Source: a virus
DNA length: 59,150 nucleotides
Virus record (IMG/VR): IMGVR_UViG_3300043015_001357
Coordinates: 1-59,150 of that record
Direction: 5' to 3' (one strand)
The notes beneath the pieces are model-generated. The model did no database searches. It was not told the origin of the DNA and saw only the letters and a program-made list of their open reading frames with translations. The number at the start of each line of letters is the position of its first letter. The first letter of the stretch is position 1. Position numbers and translations under genes: made by a program. Below, one piece after another: positions 14,336 to 24,300 of this stretch.

Positions 14336-15946
14336 TTATACAACTTTATTGATAATATTCCATCCACTGGCTCCAACACACAACAATGTAACGGCTCCTC
14401 CGTCTGTATTTATGACGTAATCTTCATTGCCACTAATATAGTCTCCAGATGCTGCGTTGATGGTTACATTGTTCGTACCAGCCATACCAGATATGTCTGT
14501 TATAATCAAAATTCGTCCGGCATCATCATTCGTCGGAGAAGGTAGATTAATTGTTCTAGAAGACCTTGTATCGACTGTCAAACAATGATGGTTGTCTCCA
14601 ACAGAGAAAGGTGAAGAAGAAACAAGGTCAACTTGAATCTTTCTCTGCCCACCGGTTTGTAAGCCTTTGGATATCTCAAGATCTCCGGAAGATCCTAGAG
14701 TCATTAGCGACGTACCAGTCGTATTGAGATTGCCCATTCCATTTGTGCCATAATATGGAATATTGTTTTTCCATTCAAAGCCAGCCGAGTTATATTGTGA
14801 AAAGAACACAAGCTTTTGATCACTGTTTGTTGTGTTTCCGTTGAGAGCGATACCAGCAAAGTGAGAATTGTTCTTCATTAAGGTAAAGACAACGTTCTCA
14901 ACTGTTGAACTGTTTGAGATATATCCTAAACCTTCGCCTGATGTATAGTTTCCGATAGGGAGAGTATCTTTGTTGATAGAGATACCGAAGCCACCCTTAT
15001 CATATATTGGGTGCGTTCCACCTAACTTAAGGGATTCAAAGGCTACTAGATTGTTTCCTTGGATATTTTCAAACCTATGTGTAGAGCCGCCAATTGACGC
15101 TCCACCATTTGTAATAGGAATGATACCAGAAGACCCAATGACCATTTGATCTTGGACTTTTACTTGATTATTATAACATTCGATAGCAACATTATCAATA
15201 TCCCCGGCTTTTGTTACATAAAATTTAAGCCTACCGTCTCCATCTGAGTCGGTTTGTGCTAAAATGAGAGCAGAGCGCTTAAGTGTAGAAGAACCTGTAT
15301 GGGCAAAGAATGCTATTCTTGCTATTTCATCGTTTGTATTAACTCCTCTTGGTGCCGATGGCGTGCCTCTAGTTTTTGTAAAAGCCCAATAAGATCCACC
15401 TACTGAGTCTGCCGCTGTATCTACTGAAAATGTAGCCGACTCATTGATATCTCCAATAACTTGAAATTTATGTTGAGGTTGTGTTGTTGATACCCATTCA
15501 TCACTAGGACTTCTTCCTCCTCCAAGTTCCATACCAACACCAATAGACTCTTTACCAATCAGAGAACCAGATACTTTGAGGTTGAAGTTTTCGTCAACAA
15601 GAATACCCGAATTACCAGCAAATGAGCCATTATCGTTAAATTGAACCTGTCTATCTGAACCACCGGGAGGGTTTGCCCCTGAGCCCGTCGCTGGTGCTTG
15701 GAAAGATAGATTACCATTCCCGTCTGTTGTGAGAACTTGATTTGTATTTCCATCTGTTGTTGGAAAGGTAAAAGTGTCATTAAATGTAATATTTCCTTGT
15801 GAACCTGAAATCTTAATTCTTGACTGCCCAGCCGTTTTAAGATCAATGAAATCTTCATCAAAGTCAATAAGGGTATCCCCCTCTGCATCATTTTGTGCCT
15901 TTATATCTCCGAACTTTCGTTCACCAACTGAATATTTATAAGCCAT
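14336..15946 (-). CDS. Modular tail-fibre-like virion protein
   Basis: A 536-residue protein with N-terminus MAYKYSVGERKFGDIKAQND, of the MAYK type shared with two other fibre genes nearby. Around residues 60-90 it has FPTTDGNTNQVLTTDG, a module repeated in the 498-residue neighbour. The C-terminus is a small beta-rich module (RTINLPSPTNDDAGRILIIT, then NNVTINAASGDYISG, ending in GW). Related modules end three other fibre proteins. The middle is Gly/Ser/Asn-rich beta-solenoid-like sequence. Together these suggest a trimeric fibre or head/tail appendage with exchangeable tips. I cannot say which receptor or structure it serves. Confidence 0.75.
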   Translation of the reverse strand: MAYKYSVGERKFGDIKAQNDAEGDTLIDFDEDFIDLKTAGQSRIKISGSQGNITFNDTFTFPTTDGNTNQVLTTDGNGNLSFQAPATGSGANPPGGSDRQVQFNDNGSFAGNSGILVDENFNLKVSGSLIGKESIGVGMELGGGRSPSDEWVSTTQPQHKFQVIGDINESATFSVDTAADSVGGSYWAFTKTRGTPSAPRGVNTNDEIARIAFFAHTGSSTLKRSALILAQTDSDGDGRLKFYVTKAGDIDNVAIECYNNQVKVQDQMVIGSSGIIPITNGGASIGGSTHRFENIQGNNLVAFESLKLGGTHPIYDKGGFGISINKDTLPIGNYTSGEGLGYISNSSTVENVVFTLMKNNSHFAGIALNGNTTNSDQKLVFFSQYNSAGFEWKNNIPYYGTNGMGNLNTTGTSLMTLGSSGDLEISKGLQTGGQRKIQVDLVSSSPFSVGDNHHCLTVDTRSSRTINLPSPTNDDAGRILIITDISGMAGTNNVTINAASGDYISGNEDYVINTDGGAVTLLCVGASGWNIINKVV

Positions 15947-15969
15947 ATTTTGTTCTCCTCATCTATCTT

Positions 15970-15977
15970 TAAATAGT
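15970..15977 (-). promoter_or_regulatory. ACTATTTA late-promoter-like element
   Basis: An exact octamer 23 bases before the ATG of the 536-residue fibre gene, immediately after the terminator of the previous gene. Confidence 0.45.
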
Positions 15978-15998
15978 AAAAAGGGCCGAGCAAAGCCC
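15978..15998 (-). terminator. Rho-independent terminator after the 498-residue fibre gene
   Basis: The minus strand reads GGGCTTTGCTCGGCCC followed by TTTTT. The stem is short and GC-rich. The T run abuts the next gene's ACTATTTA element. Confidence 0.75.
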
Positions 15999-16028
15999 GA
16001 CCCCATATGTGTTTTATATTTGATTTTA

Positions 16029-17525
16029 TTAACTAGAAACCAAACCTGCTTTGATGTTATTGAGTTGAGCAGAACTGTGGAACCCAACACGAACTTCAAC
16101 ATCGTCACCGGTGGTAATAGTACCGATACCAGAACTATCGACTTCCCAATATTCCCCATCGTCACCCTTTTGGTAAACTTTGAAAGCATGAGTTCCATCA
16201 CTCTGGTCTTCCCAGACCATTTTAAAGTTATTATCTGCATCACCAGAATCTGGTGCAGTAAGTGCTCCGTTCGTCCAGCCCCAATGTGCTGTATCTCCAG
16301 AACTTTTGTCAGAAGCAAACGGACTAACAAACGCTCTAGAAGCAGCAGCAGAAGAATTGCCATTAGATGTCATATGGATCTTGTAATTTTGTGTCTTAAA
16401 TAAAACACCGCCTTTGAGTGTTGAGCCAACATAGAAAGTAACGTAAGCATGGGTCCACGCACCATTTGCAGGCCCGCCACCAGGACGTGGTGCTGCGATA
16501 ACTTCAAGATTATAACCAGAGCTTAGAGTAAATGTATCACCTGTAGCGGCTCCGATCCATGTATCTGAGGTAACTGAGGGCTTCAAGGAGTCGTTTGTTC
16601 CATCACCATCCATATCCCAAGCGGTCATATTTGTTGTATTGGTGTATGACATTACAGAAAGACTAGCATCCGGATCACTTGAACCACTACCACTAGAAAC
16701 AGTAACTTCGTGTTCGTGTCTGGTGTATTCTGCGATAGTTGTATAAGCATCGGACATTCTCATGATACGCATTTCAACTTTATCAACAGAGCCGCTAGCT
16801 GGTGTGGGCTCTGATTCTCCTTCCCAATGAATAGCAGATCCAGTTCCATTAACCTTAACAGCATTCGGAATATAACCAGTTGCTCCTTGGTCTAGAACCA
16901 AAGTTGCTTTTGTGGTCTCATTATTTGAGATAGTGAGTTCTGTAAATGCAGCAGTGAAATTGGCTGCAATGCTACTGTGATAGAAAACGTGAGAGTTGCT
17001 ACAATCGTGTGTAGTATCTCCGGTTGCTCCAGTGATTACATTGAGAGTCTCAACCAAAGAAGCGTCTCCACCAGCACCACCAGAACCTGTAGCATCTGTT
17101 TTCCAATAAATACTTCCAGCACCATCAGTAGCCAATACTTGCCCTGCTGTACCGTCTGCTGTAGGTAGTGAGAAAGCGTCTCTCATTTCAAAAGAGTCGC
17201 AGATAACATCAAGTGAATCGTTTGTATTGAGACCAGCAACTGCGGTACTCACAACAGTCCAGCCAGTACCGGTTGATTCTAGAACAACTCTTTGGTTGTT
17301 AGTGCTGATTGTCAGGCTTGCACTTCCATCAATATCTTCACCAGAAGCAGCATTGATAGTGACATTATTAGCAGCAGCATCTCCAACTGTATCTTCAACT
17401 GAAATTTTACGAACAGCACGAGGTGCATCTGCGAGGTTAATTGTTTTTCTAGCAGTTGAATCAGCAAGGATTCTCCAACCACCAAGCGGTGCAATAGTAT
17501 CACCGTTTGCATCTGTAATAGGCAT
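16029..17525 (-). CDS. Modular virion protein with N-terminal tip-like module
   Basis: A 498-residue protein. Its N-terminal 90 residues (RKTINLADAPRAVRKISVED, then NNVTINAASGEDIDG, then VVLESTGTGWTVV) match the module that ends the 536-residue fibre. The module has therefore moved from C- to N-terminus. Next comes FSLPTADGTAGQVLATDGAG, again shared with that fibre. The remaining part (about residues 180-498) is a jelly-roll-like beta-rich domain with GTHAFKVYQKGDDGEYWEV near the end. It has GGAGATAT before the ATG and its own upstream element and downstream terminator. Probably an appendage or fibre-associated protein. Confidence 0.7.
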   Translation of the reverse strand: MPITDANGDTIAPLGGWRILADSTARKTINLADAPRAVRKISVEDTVGDAAANNVTINAASGEDIDGSASLTISTNNQRVVLESTGTGWTVVSTAVAGLNTNDSLDVICDSFEMRDAFSLPTADGTAGQVLATDGAGSIYWKTDATGSGGAGGDASLVETLNVITGATGDTTHDCSNSHVFYHSSIAANFTAAFTELTISNNETTKATLVLDQGATGYIPNAVKVNGTGSAIHWEGESEPTPASGSVDKVEMRIMRMSDAYTTIAEYTRHEHEVTVSSGSGSSDPDASLSVMSYTNTTNMTAWDMDGDGTNDSLKPSVTSDTWIGAATGDTFTLSSGYNLEVIAAPRPGGGPANGAWTHAYVTFYVGSTLKGGVLFKTQNYKIHMTSNGNSSAAASRAFVSPFASDKSSGDTAHWGWTNGALTAPDSGDADNNFKMVWEDQSDGTHAFKVYQKGDDGEYWEVDSSGIGTITTGDDVEVRVGFHSSAQLNNIKAGLVSS

Positions 17526-17552
17526 AATATATCTCCATATGTTAGTTTGTAT

Positions 17553-17560
17553 TAAATAGT
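17553..17560 (-). promoter_or_regulatory. ACTATTTA late-promoter-like element
   Basis: An exact octamer 27 bases before the ATG of the 498-residue gene, downstream of the terminator at 17574-17610. Confidence 0.45.
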
Positions 17561-17573
17561 ATTTTGGGAGTAG

Positions 17574-17610
17574 AAAAGAAGCCGGTCAACAAATAAATGC
17601 TAACCGGCTT
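17574..17610 (-). terminator. Rho-independent terminator after the 222-residue fibre gene
   Basis: An 8-bp perfect stem (AAGCCGGT with ACCGGCTT) around a 16-base loop, followed on the minus strand by CTTTTCTA. The T run is short, so efficiency is uncertain. Confidence 0.65.
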
Positions 17611-17646
17611 TGACATGTCAAGCAATGCTTTGACTAGTCGATGAAA

Positions 17647-18315
17647 TTAGAACAGTTTCCAAAGGTTAGTAGCAACATATACAACTTCAATAGCAGCATT
17701 TGGCGACTCAAGAATGATTGAGGAAACCCCATCAATAGTATGAGAGCCTTGTGCGCTGATTGTGATAGTGTAAGAATTAGAGCAATCCGCTGGTGCTTTA
17801 ATCTTTACAATATCTCCAACTGAAGGAGCCAATGGTAAGCTTACGCTCTTGGCTTGGCCAAGTGTAGCGAAGTAGTTATAACCATTGTCAAGTGTTTCTC
17901 CGTTATCTGCAAGGTTAACATTCTCACGAATATCACCAGCAAAAACTTCACCAGAGATTGTAGAAGCAGACAAGTGCGCTTGTAGAGTAACACTCTGTTC
18001 GAAAACAGCGATACCACGAGCACTTAGAGAACCGTCAACAACAACGTCATCGCTAAACAATGCGTCTTCATCAACAGTAAGTCCACCACGAATACTAGTA
18101 GAAACACCGCTAGCAGCAAGGTCAACTTCACCAGCAACATCCAATGTACCAGCCAAAGATGATGCACCGGCGATAGTGAGGTCACCACCAGCCTGTAATG
18201 CTGCAGAAGCCGAAACTTCAACCGCAGAAACATCAGAAGAGTCAGCAGTAATACTACCCTCCTGAACAAGGGAACCGCTTAGTACAGCAGTGCCCACCTG
18301 AAATTTATAAGCCAT
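17647..18315 (-). CDS. Short MAYK-type fibre protein
   Basis: A 222-residue protein opening MAYKFQVGTAVLSGSLVQEG, very close to the opening of the 592-residue gene next to it (MAYKFQLGQARLSGSVIQEG). The middle is a hydrophobic/Ser/Asp repeat region (DLTIAGASSLAGTLDVAGEV) typical of beta-helical fibre shafts. The C-terminus has SVSLPLAPSVGDIVKIKAPA, then HTIDGVSSIILESPNAAIEV, which matches the tip module of the 358-residue neighbour (SQTIDGVLSVTLESPYSAIN). It looks like a short paralogue in a fibre family. A terminator follows and a variant ACTATATTTA element precedes it. Confidence 0.75.
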   Translation of the reverse strand: MAYKFQVGTAVLSGSLVQEGSITADSSDVSAVEVSASAALQAGGDLTIAGASSLAGTLDVAGEVDLAASGVSTSIRGGLTVDEDALFSDDVVVDGSLSARGIAVFEQSVTLQAHLSASTISGEVFAGDIRENVNLADNGETLDNGYNYFATLGQAKSVSLPLAPSVGDIVKIKAPADCSNSYTITISAQGSHTIDGVSSIILESPNAAIEVVYVATNLWKLF

Positions 18316-18352
18316 ATCATAATTCCTCCCAAAATTTTAAATATAGTTAAGT

Positions 18353-18382
18353 AAAAAGGGGTCGGGCCATAGACCCGACCCC
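18353..18382 (-). terminator. Strong rho-independent terminator after the 592-residue fibre gene
   Basis: A perfect 9-bp GC-rich stem (GGGGTCGGG with CCCGACCCC) closes a 7-base loop and is followed by TTTTTACTT on the minus strand. Confidence 0.92.
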
Positions 18383-18407
18383 AGCAAGGTATTCTTGCGA
18401 ACAAGAA

Positions 18408-20186
18408 TTAGATTACGAAGTAGTTAGAACCATCTGAGATAATGCTAACAGCAGCGCCTTGAGATTCAAGACGAATCTGGCCAGCACCTTCAAGTTCTTC
18501 AGCACCAGCAGGTTCGATTACGGATTCACCGGAACCGATACGCTTGATCTTAAGAACAAGACCTTCCATCTGGCTAGCAGCAGGAAGAGTGAAAGTTTGC
18601 TCTGTAGCATGATCCAAAAGGATTTGAGTACCGTTATCAGAATCGATAGCCGCACCAGCAGAAAGAGTCTGAATGCTTTCAACCATAGCACCAACAACTT
18701 CACCGTAGAAACGAGAAGCCTTGATTGGGTGAGAGAATTCGAAACCGTTTACGCCAGTATCAACTTCAGCAGTCTTCATAGAAGCCCAACCACCATCAAC
18801 ATCACCGAACTCAACACCGTAGTTGTTAGCGAAAGCAGAACTTCCGGAACCAACAGTGATAAGAGCATCAGAGATAGCGAGGTTTGTAGTTTCGATGTAA
18901 GTCAAAGAACCTTGTACATTCAAGCCACCTTGGATCTCAACGTCACCAGAGAAAGTGCGTGAACCAGCGATAGTACTCTTAAGAGCAACACCGTTAGCAG
19001 TAACTTCAAGAGCGTCTGCATCAACAAGAACGTCTGCAGAGAAAATACCAGTGCCAGAAGCATAAGACATATCTACAGAGTTAGAGTCACTAACAGAAAC
19101 AGAAGCACGAGAACGAGCCTCAGTGAAGTACAAGTTAGCAGCACCTTCAGCCAAATCGTCTGTGTCAGCAGCAGCCATCTTAGAATCCCAACGAGCCTCT
19201 GTGTAGTAAAGGTTAGAACCTTCAGCCAAATCAGAAGTGCTGAAATCGTTAAGCTCAGCAATTTTGCTAGAAGCAATTGCACCGCTCAACATTGCATTAG
19301 TTACACCAAGTGGTTGGATAACAGCAGAGAACTCACCAGCAGAATCGTAAGACATATCGATAGAAGTACTATCAGCTACAGAAAGAGCAGCATGTACACG
19401 AGCGTCTGTGTAGTAAAGGTTAGAACCTTCTGCAAGATCACCAGTATCTTTTGCCGCAAGAGCAGAATCAAAACGAGCCTGTGTATAATACAAGTTAGAG
19501 CCTTCAGCCAAATCACCTGTATCGAAAGCATTCAATTCAGCAATTTTAGAAGAAGCGATAGCACCAGAAAGCATAGCATTGGTGATACCGAGAGCCTTAA
19601 CGCGGATACCTTGAACAGCGTCGATCTCCAAAGAAGAACCGTCAACGATAGCGTCTGCAGAAAACTGACCAGAACCGTCATAAGACATGTCGATAGAGTT
19701 AGAATCTGCTACAGAAACTGCTGCGTGAACGCGAGCGTCTGTATAGTAAAGGTTAGAGCCTTCAGCGAGGTCACCTGTATCAGCAGCAGCAAGTTTGTTG
19801 TCGAACATAGTTTCACCGCGAGCAGTTGTCCAGTAAAGGTTTGAACCTTCAGCAAGATCACCTGTGTCGGCTGCAGCCATTTTGCTGTCCCAGCGTGCTT
19901 CTGTATAATACAAGTTAGAACCTTCGGAAAGGTCAGAAGTACTAAAGTCATTAAGTTCTGCGATTTTAGCAGAAGAGATGCCACCACTCAACATAGAGTT
20001 AGTTACACCACCAGCAGCAATACCAAGATTACCGCTTTGGTCTTCCATACCGTCACCAGCGATACCAGAAGCATCAGTAAGATCGATAGTAGAAGCATTA
20101 AGTTGTGAAGATTCTGCAGTAACATCACCTTCTTGAATAACGGACCCACTCAAACGAGCTTGTCCCAATTGAAATTTATAAGCCAT
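18408..20186 (-). CDS. Repeat-rich tail fibre protein (EGSNLYYT repeats)
   Basis: A 592-residue protein of the MAYK type. It carries seven copies of a unit of the form DLAEGSNLYYTxAR, a repeat I recognise from many phage fibre shafts. These lie within three larger repeats that each begin G(V/I)TN(S/A)MLSG(G/A)I(A/S)S(A/S)KIAELN. Beyond the shaft come FSGDVEIQGGLNVQGSLTYI and VGSGSSAFANNYGVEFGDVD, then a C-terminal module (TFTLPAASQMEGLVLKIKRI, ending GSNYFVI) related to the tips of its neighbours. It is most likely a trimeric tail or head fibre. A strong terminator follows. Confidence 0.82.
   Translation of the reverse strand: MAYKFQLGQARLSGSVIQEGDVTAESSQLNASTIDLTDASGIAGDGMEDQSGNLGIAAGGVTNSMLSGGISSAKIAELNDFSTSDLSEGSNLYYTEARWDSKMAAADTGDLAEGSNLYWTTARGETMFDNKLAAADTGDLAEGSNLYYTDARVHAAVSVADSNSIDMSYDGSGQFSADAIVDGSSLEIDAVQGIRVKALGITNAMLSGAIASSKIAELNAFDTGDLAEGSNLYYTQARFDSALAAKDTGDLAEGSNLYYTDARVHAALSVADSTSIDMSYDSAGEFSAVIQPLGVTNAMLSGAIASSKIAELNDFSTSDLAEGSNLYYTEARWDSKMAAADTDDLAEGAANLYFTEARSRASVSVSDSNSVDMSYASGTGIFSADVLVDADALEVTANGVALKSTIAGSRTFSGDVEIQGGLNVQGSLTYIETTNLAISDALITVGSGSSAFANNYGVEFGDVDGGWASMKTAEVDTGVNGFEFSHPIKASRFYGEVVGAMVESIQTLSAGAAIDSDNGTQILLDHATEQTFTLPAASQMEGLVLKIKRIGSGESVIEPAGAEELEGAGQIRLESQGAAVSIISDGSNYFVI
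18990..20020 (-). repeat. Tandem coding repeats in the fibre shaft
   Basis: Three imperfect units inside the 592-residue gene each encode TNxMLSGxIxSxKIAEL followed by two EGSNLYYT-type motifs. A lone pair also lies between units. The DNA repeats could recombine to lengthen or shorten the shaft. Confidence 0.75.
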
Positions 20187-20213
20187 AAAAAATCCTCCAA
20201 GAAAATATAGCTA

Positions 20214-20229
20214 AAGCCCATGTGGGCTT
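20214..20229 (-). terminator. Weak hairpin before the 592-residue fibre gene
   Basis: AAGCCCA and TGGGCTT form a 7-bp stem with a two-base loop. On the minus strand the following sequence TAGCTATATTTTC is only moderately T-rich, so this is a weak or doubtful terminator for the 358-residue gene. Confidence 0.4.
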
Positions 20230-20265
20230 CAATATCTAAGTAGTAGCTAGGAGTCTCAACGGGAA

Positions 20266-21342
20266 TTAGTAGATGAAGAATTTTTCAGAACCGTCACAAT
20301 AGATATTGATTGCTGAATATGGTGATTCAAGTGTTACTGAAAGCACTCCATCGATGGTTTGTGAATTTGTTGTCAAAATTGTAATATTATTGGTATTTGC
20401 GTTTCCACCTTCATCTTTGATGGTGAAAAACTGTCCGCTAGAATAGGTTGATGCATCGGGTAGTCTTATTTCTAAAGGAGCAGAGGCATTGACTCCCAAG
20501 ATACGATCGCTCACAGAAGCGGTAATTGTTGAAGTGACCGCAGTCCTAGAAAAACCAGACGCTCCACCATTAATTGTTACTGTTACGTCTCCACCTGAAT
20601 TGGTAGCAGTTACACCAGCACCGACAAAATCAAGTGAAGTTGCAGTTGTTGTTAAGGTAGTTCCTTCGTCCTTAACTGTTATTGATCCACCACCTCCAGA
20701 GATACCATCAATAACCTCATCAGCCATTTGGCCAACATATAAGAATGCTCTTGCTGTTGTAGGAACTTTTGATAATAGCGGGTCTTGTACAAAGATAACG
20801 CCGTTGTAGTAGTCAATACTCCAGTCTATATCATCTGCTGGGAAGATTCTGTTTCCATTCTGATCGTACAAGGAGAGGTTATATTTGTTGGCCGCAGCAT
20901 TGGATAGAAATGGAGGAACAAGTTGTAGTTTACCTCTCGTATCATATATCTCTTGGCTATCAACAAAGAAACTGGTTCCAGCGTTAGGATTTGAACTACT
21001 AACTTCATAATCACTTGGTAGAGATAAATAATAACCATGGTATGTGTTATCAGAATTCTCAGAGCCTCCTGTTCCAGTGTGACTATCTTCATCATAGTCT
21101 GTACCAAGAATATAATTTACATCAAACTCTATATACTCAACGGTACCGCTTTGTATAGAAAAGAAAGAGGTTGTATCAACAGTATTCGGAACAGACTCTC
21201 CAAAAGTAGTTTGAGTCGTTGCTTGGGTGTTTGAGGGAAAATTCTCGTTATCTATTTCTTTGAGGTTACTGGTGTGTGCTTTACCAAGAACCTTTTTAAC
21301 CGCAATATTGATAAGTGTATCATTTACTCTTTCGTTAGCCAT
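20266..21342 (-). CDS. Fibre-like virion protein with shared tip module
   Basis: A 358-residue protein. The N-terminal 100 residues (MANERVNDTLINIAVKKVLG) contain FSIQSGTVEYIEFDVNYILG. A structural domain follows with FVDSQEIYDTRGKLQLVPPF and WSIDYYNGVIFVQDP. After a glycine linker (GISGGGGSITVKDEG) comes a beta-rich region. The C-terminus is the tip module: EIRLPDASTYSSGQFFTIKD, NNITI, then SQTIDGVLSVTLESPYSAIN. Family knowledge of fibre proteins suggests baseplate attachment at the N-terminus and receptor contact at the tip. It is one base pair apart from the 1334-residue gene upstream, so they are likely co-expressed. Confidence 0.7.
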   Translation of the reverse strand: MANERVNDTLINIAVKKVLGKAHTSNLKEIDNENFPSNTQATTQTTFGESVPNTVDTTSFFSIQSGTVEYIEFDVNYILGTDYDEDSHTGTGGSENSDNTYHGYYLSLPSDYEVSSSNPNAGTSFFVDSQEIYDTRGKLQLVPPFLSNAAANKYNLSLYDQNGNRIFPADDIDWSIDYYNGVIFVQDPLLSKVPTTARAFLYVGQMADEVIDGISGGGGSITVKDEGTTLTTTATSLDFVGAGVTATNSGGDVTVTINGGASGFSRTAVTSTITASVSDRILGVNASAPLEIRLPDASTYSSGQFFTIKDEGGNANTNNITILTTNSQTIDGVLSVTLESPYSAINIYCDGSEKFFIY

Positions 21343-21343
21343 T

Positions 21344-24300
21344 TTAGTATGCCATCCTTATCTCAGACAGATAACCTGTCCAATCTTTATGTGCGGTTAT
21401 TTTAACGACAAAGTATTGGTTGTTATAGATACCTTTGCTTTGGAATCCGAGGTTGACTTGAGCACCATCTCCGTCAACATTTGAATCCAAAGTACCAGTA
21501 TACAAACCCGCTCCATCAACAGTCAAGTCTTGCTGGTCATCTAGTGGAGAACCTACATCACACCATCCGGTTGATTTGTCATTGTTACCAGTGTAAGTAG
21601 GGTCACTTGGAACCTTAAGTTCTACCTTAATATTGTTATTTGCTCCGACAGTTCCATCAGCAGCAATGATTGTTGCATCTCCGAATAATGTAATACTTGG
21701 TGAAGTTACAAGAACACCGGAAGTGTTTCTAAAATATCTATAGAACGTTCTTTCGCTCTCGGCCAATCCAGCATCAGAATAGTTTGGATTTCCTGCAGGA
21801 GCCTGAAGTCCGGTTGAACCTTCACTATCATTTCTTGTATCCCCAGCATTACCAATTTGTAAAGGAGAAATAGCATATCCATTTATAGTAACAAGACCAT
21901 CAGAATGTTCAACATAAGAAAGAGTATCGTTCATTGAGACTGTTGAATCCCAAGTATTAGCAGAAGAAGTTACTGCTGCTTGGTTTGCGTAGTTGCCGGA
22001 TACAATACGATAATCTTCTGAAGTGAAGTATTCGTTTATATTTTCATTTGAAGTGTTAGAGCCAGAGAAAACCATGAAACTGGTTTTTGTTTCACTTGCG
22101 CCTCGTGCATATCCACCGTTCTTAAATGGATGCTTGATCTCGGAACGAGCAAGAACATCATAAGCAGTAAACAAACCAAGACCACCACTAATAGAATTGT
22201 CTAGTCTAGAATATGTTAGAGAACCGGTCATTTGGAAAGATTGCTCTTCACAGTCATTTGTATTGTTTAGAACAGCCATTGGTATACCATTATTTGATAC
22301 AGGGGCAGAAGAAGTGGTGATGATACCAGAGCCACTCACGCGAATATTACTAACGGCAAGGTTTGTAATTTGATACATACGAACTGCATCGTTATCATCG
22401 CTATATACATTTCTATAGAAGTTATTTGCAACACAAGTGTAACTTGCTGTTGGAGATGAAGCGAAGTATCCAATACCTGATTGATAATATACATCTGTGT
22501 GATTGAAGTCTGTCATCGCTGTGTTAGTAACAGATAGGTCATCAACAGAACCAGAAGGGTCAACTACCCATTCAATATAATTTGTTGTTTGATCTCCACT
22601 ACCTGGTATTCTGTGTATAATTCTGGCGTAGTTCCAGCCTTCACGTTGTTCAGAAGAATCAATATTGTAGGTACCGGTACGATATGGTTTTGTGTAGTGT
22701 GGTATACCAGAAAGAGTGCTGAAAGAAACCCCTGAGAGGTTAAACCCAGAGCCGTTTGCATTTGTAGAAGAAATTAAAGCCAAGTCCTGATCTAGGTCAA
22801 CAGAATGAACTTCAGTTCCATTAATTTCTAAAATAAGATCTCCGACATATCCGTCGAAGAAAGCGTCATCGGGATACCCAGAACCTCCACCAATAGCGTC
22901 ATTTATCGTGCCTTCAATATCAACCGAAGCAGAAAAAATACCTCGTCTGTTGTCTGTGATATTATAAAGGTCATTTGAGTCAAATGTATCCAGCGGTATA
23001 CCAGAAGGGGTTACATTTGTGTAATCAGGTATGCTGTTTGATGAGCCAAACGATAAGTTTGCCGCTATACCAGTTACGTCTCCATTAATATCACTTAGTG
23101 TTTGCGGAGTTGCTTGATTTTGGTTTGCAGGAAGTGTAAAGGACATCTGCGCGATATAGCCAGACCATGATGCATCACCAACAAACTTAATAACAACATA
23201 ATCATTAGCAGAAACGTTTAGGGTTCCAAAAGTGATATAGTGAGTATTGTTACCAGAATCAGTATCGTTTGCTGCTGTGCTGATTAAGGCACCATCGCCA
23301 TCAGAAGTGTTTCCATAAGAAAATGCTTGGCTTATATCCATCCACCCTGTTGTTCCGGGAACTTTGATGTAAGCATTAAGATTTCCGGTTCCAAGAGCAG
23401 AATTGTTGAATAGTGTTGCCGATTTGGTTGTTGATATCAACATGTTATATACATCATATGTATTTGTGTTCTGAATCTTTCTGAACCATGTTCTTGTTCC
23501 TGTTACACTAGAATAATTTGGATTACCAGATTCTCCGTTTGCAAGAGCAGAAAAGTCTCCACTGTTTGGCAAGTCTGCATCTCGTGGAGAATAAAGCCTT
23601 CCACTGAACTCTGATGTGCCAATCTGAAGAAGTCCATTTGCATGATCTCCTGCTCCTTGCTCAGTCATATCCACAAGACTGCTCCAACCAGCCGCTTGGT
23701 CTGTGACTGAACCCTGTGTATCATAAGACCCTGAGACTAGTCGTCTTGCTTCGTCAATAAAAGTCTCAGTTGTATTGGAACTTACAGGTGGAGTGTTATC
23801 GAATATTAGAAACCCAGTTGCTGTTGCAACCCCAGAGTTATTTAGATTTGCTTTTAAAGGGTGGGTAACATTTATCCCTAGTCCGATGGTCTGCGATGGA
23901 TATAGAACGCCTTGTAGGTTAAAACTTGCTGTAATAGGCAGAACCTTTGTCTCATCTTCACCAAGTCCGAGGTCTGGAACACTTTGAGCAGAAGGTTGAG
24001 TTGCTCTTGTTGTTGAGAACGATATTGGAGTTCCGGTTGGAAAAACATTTCTGTATATGTTGTTTATCTCTGCCTTATAACTGGCTGTGATTTGTGTGTT
24101 ATATTCAACACCTGAGAGGTAGATACTTCCATTTGTTACAATGTCTTCTACTCTTTCGTTTGAGATTGAGAGTGCTTGTGCTGCTCCATCTGGGTCGTTA
24201 ACCCATTCGATATAGTTTGAAGCGTAATCTGTTGATCCGATTGTGTGAATAACTCTCAGATAGTTCCAGCCTTTGTTTTGGTCTCCGGAGTCAATCTGAT

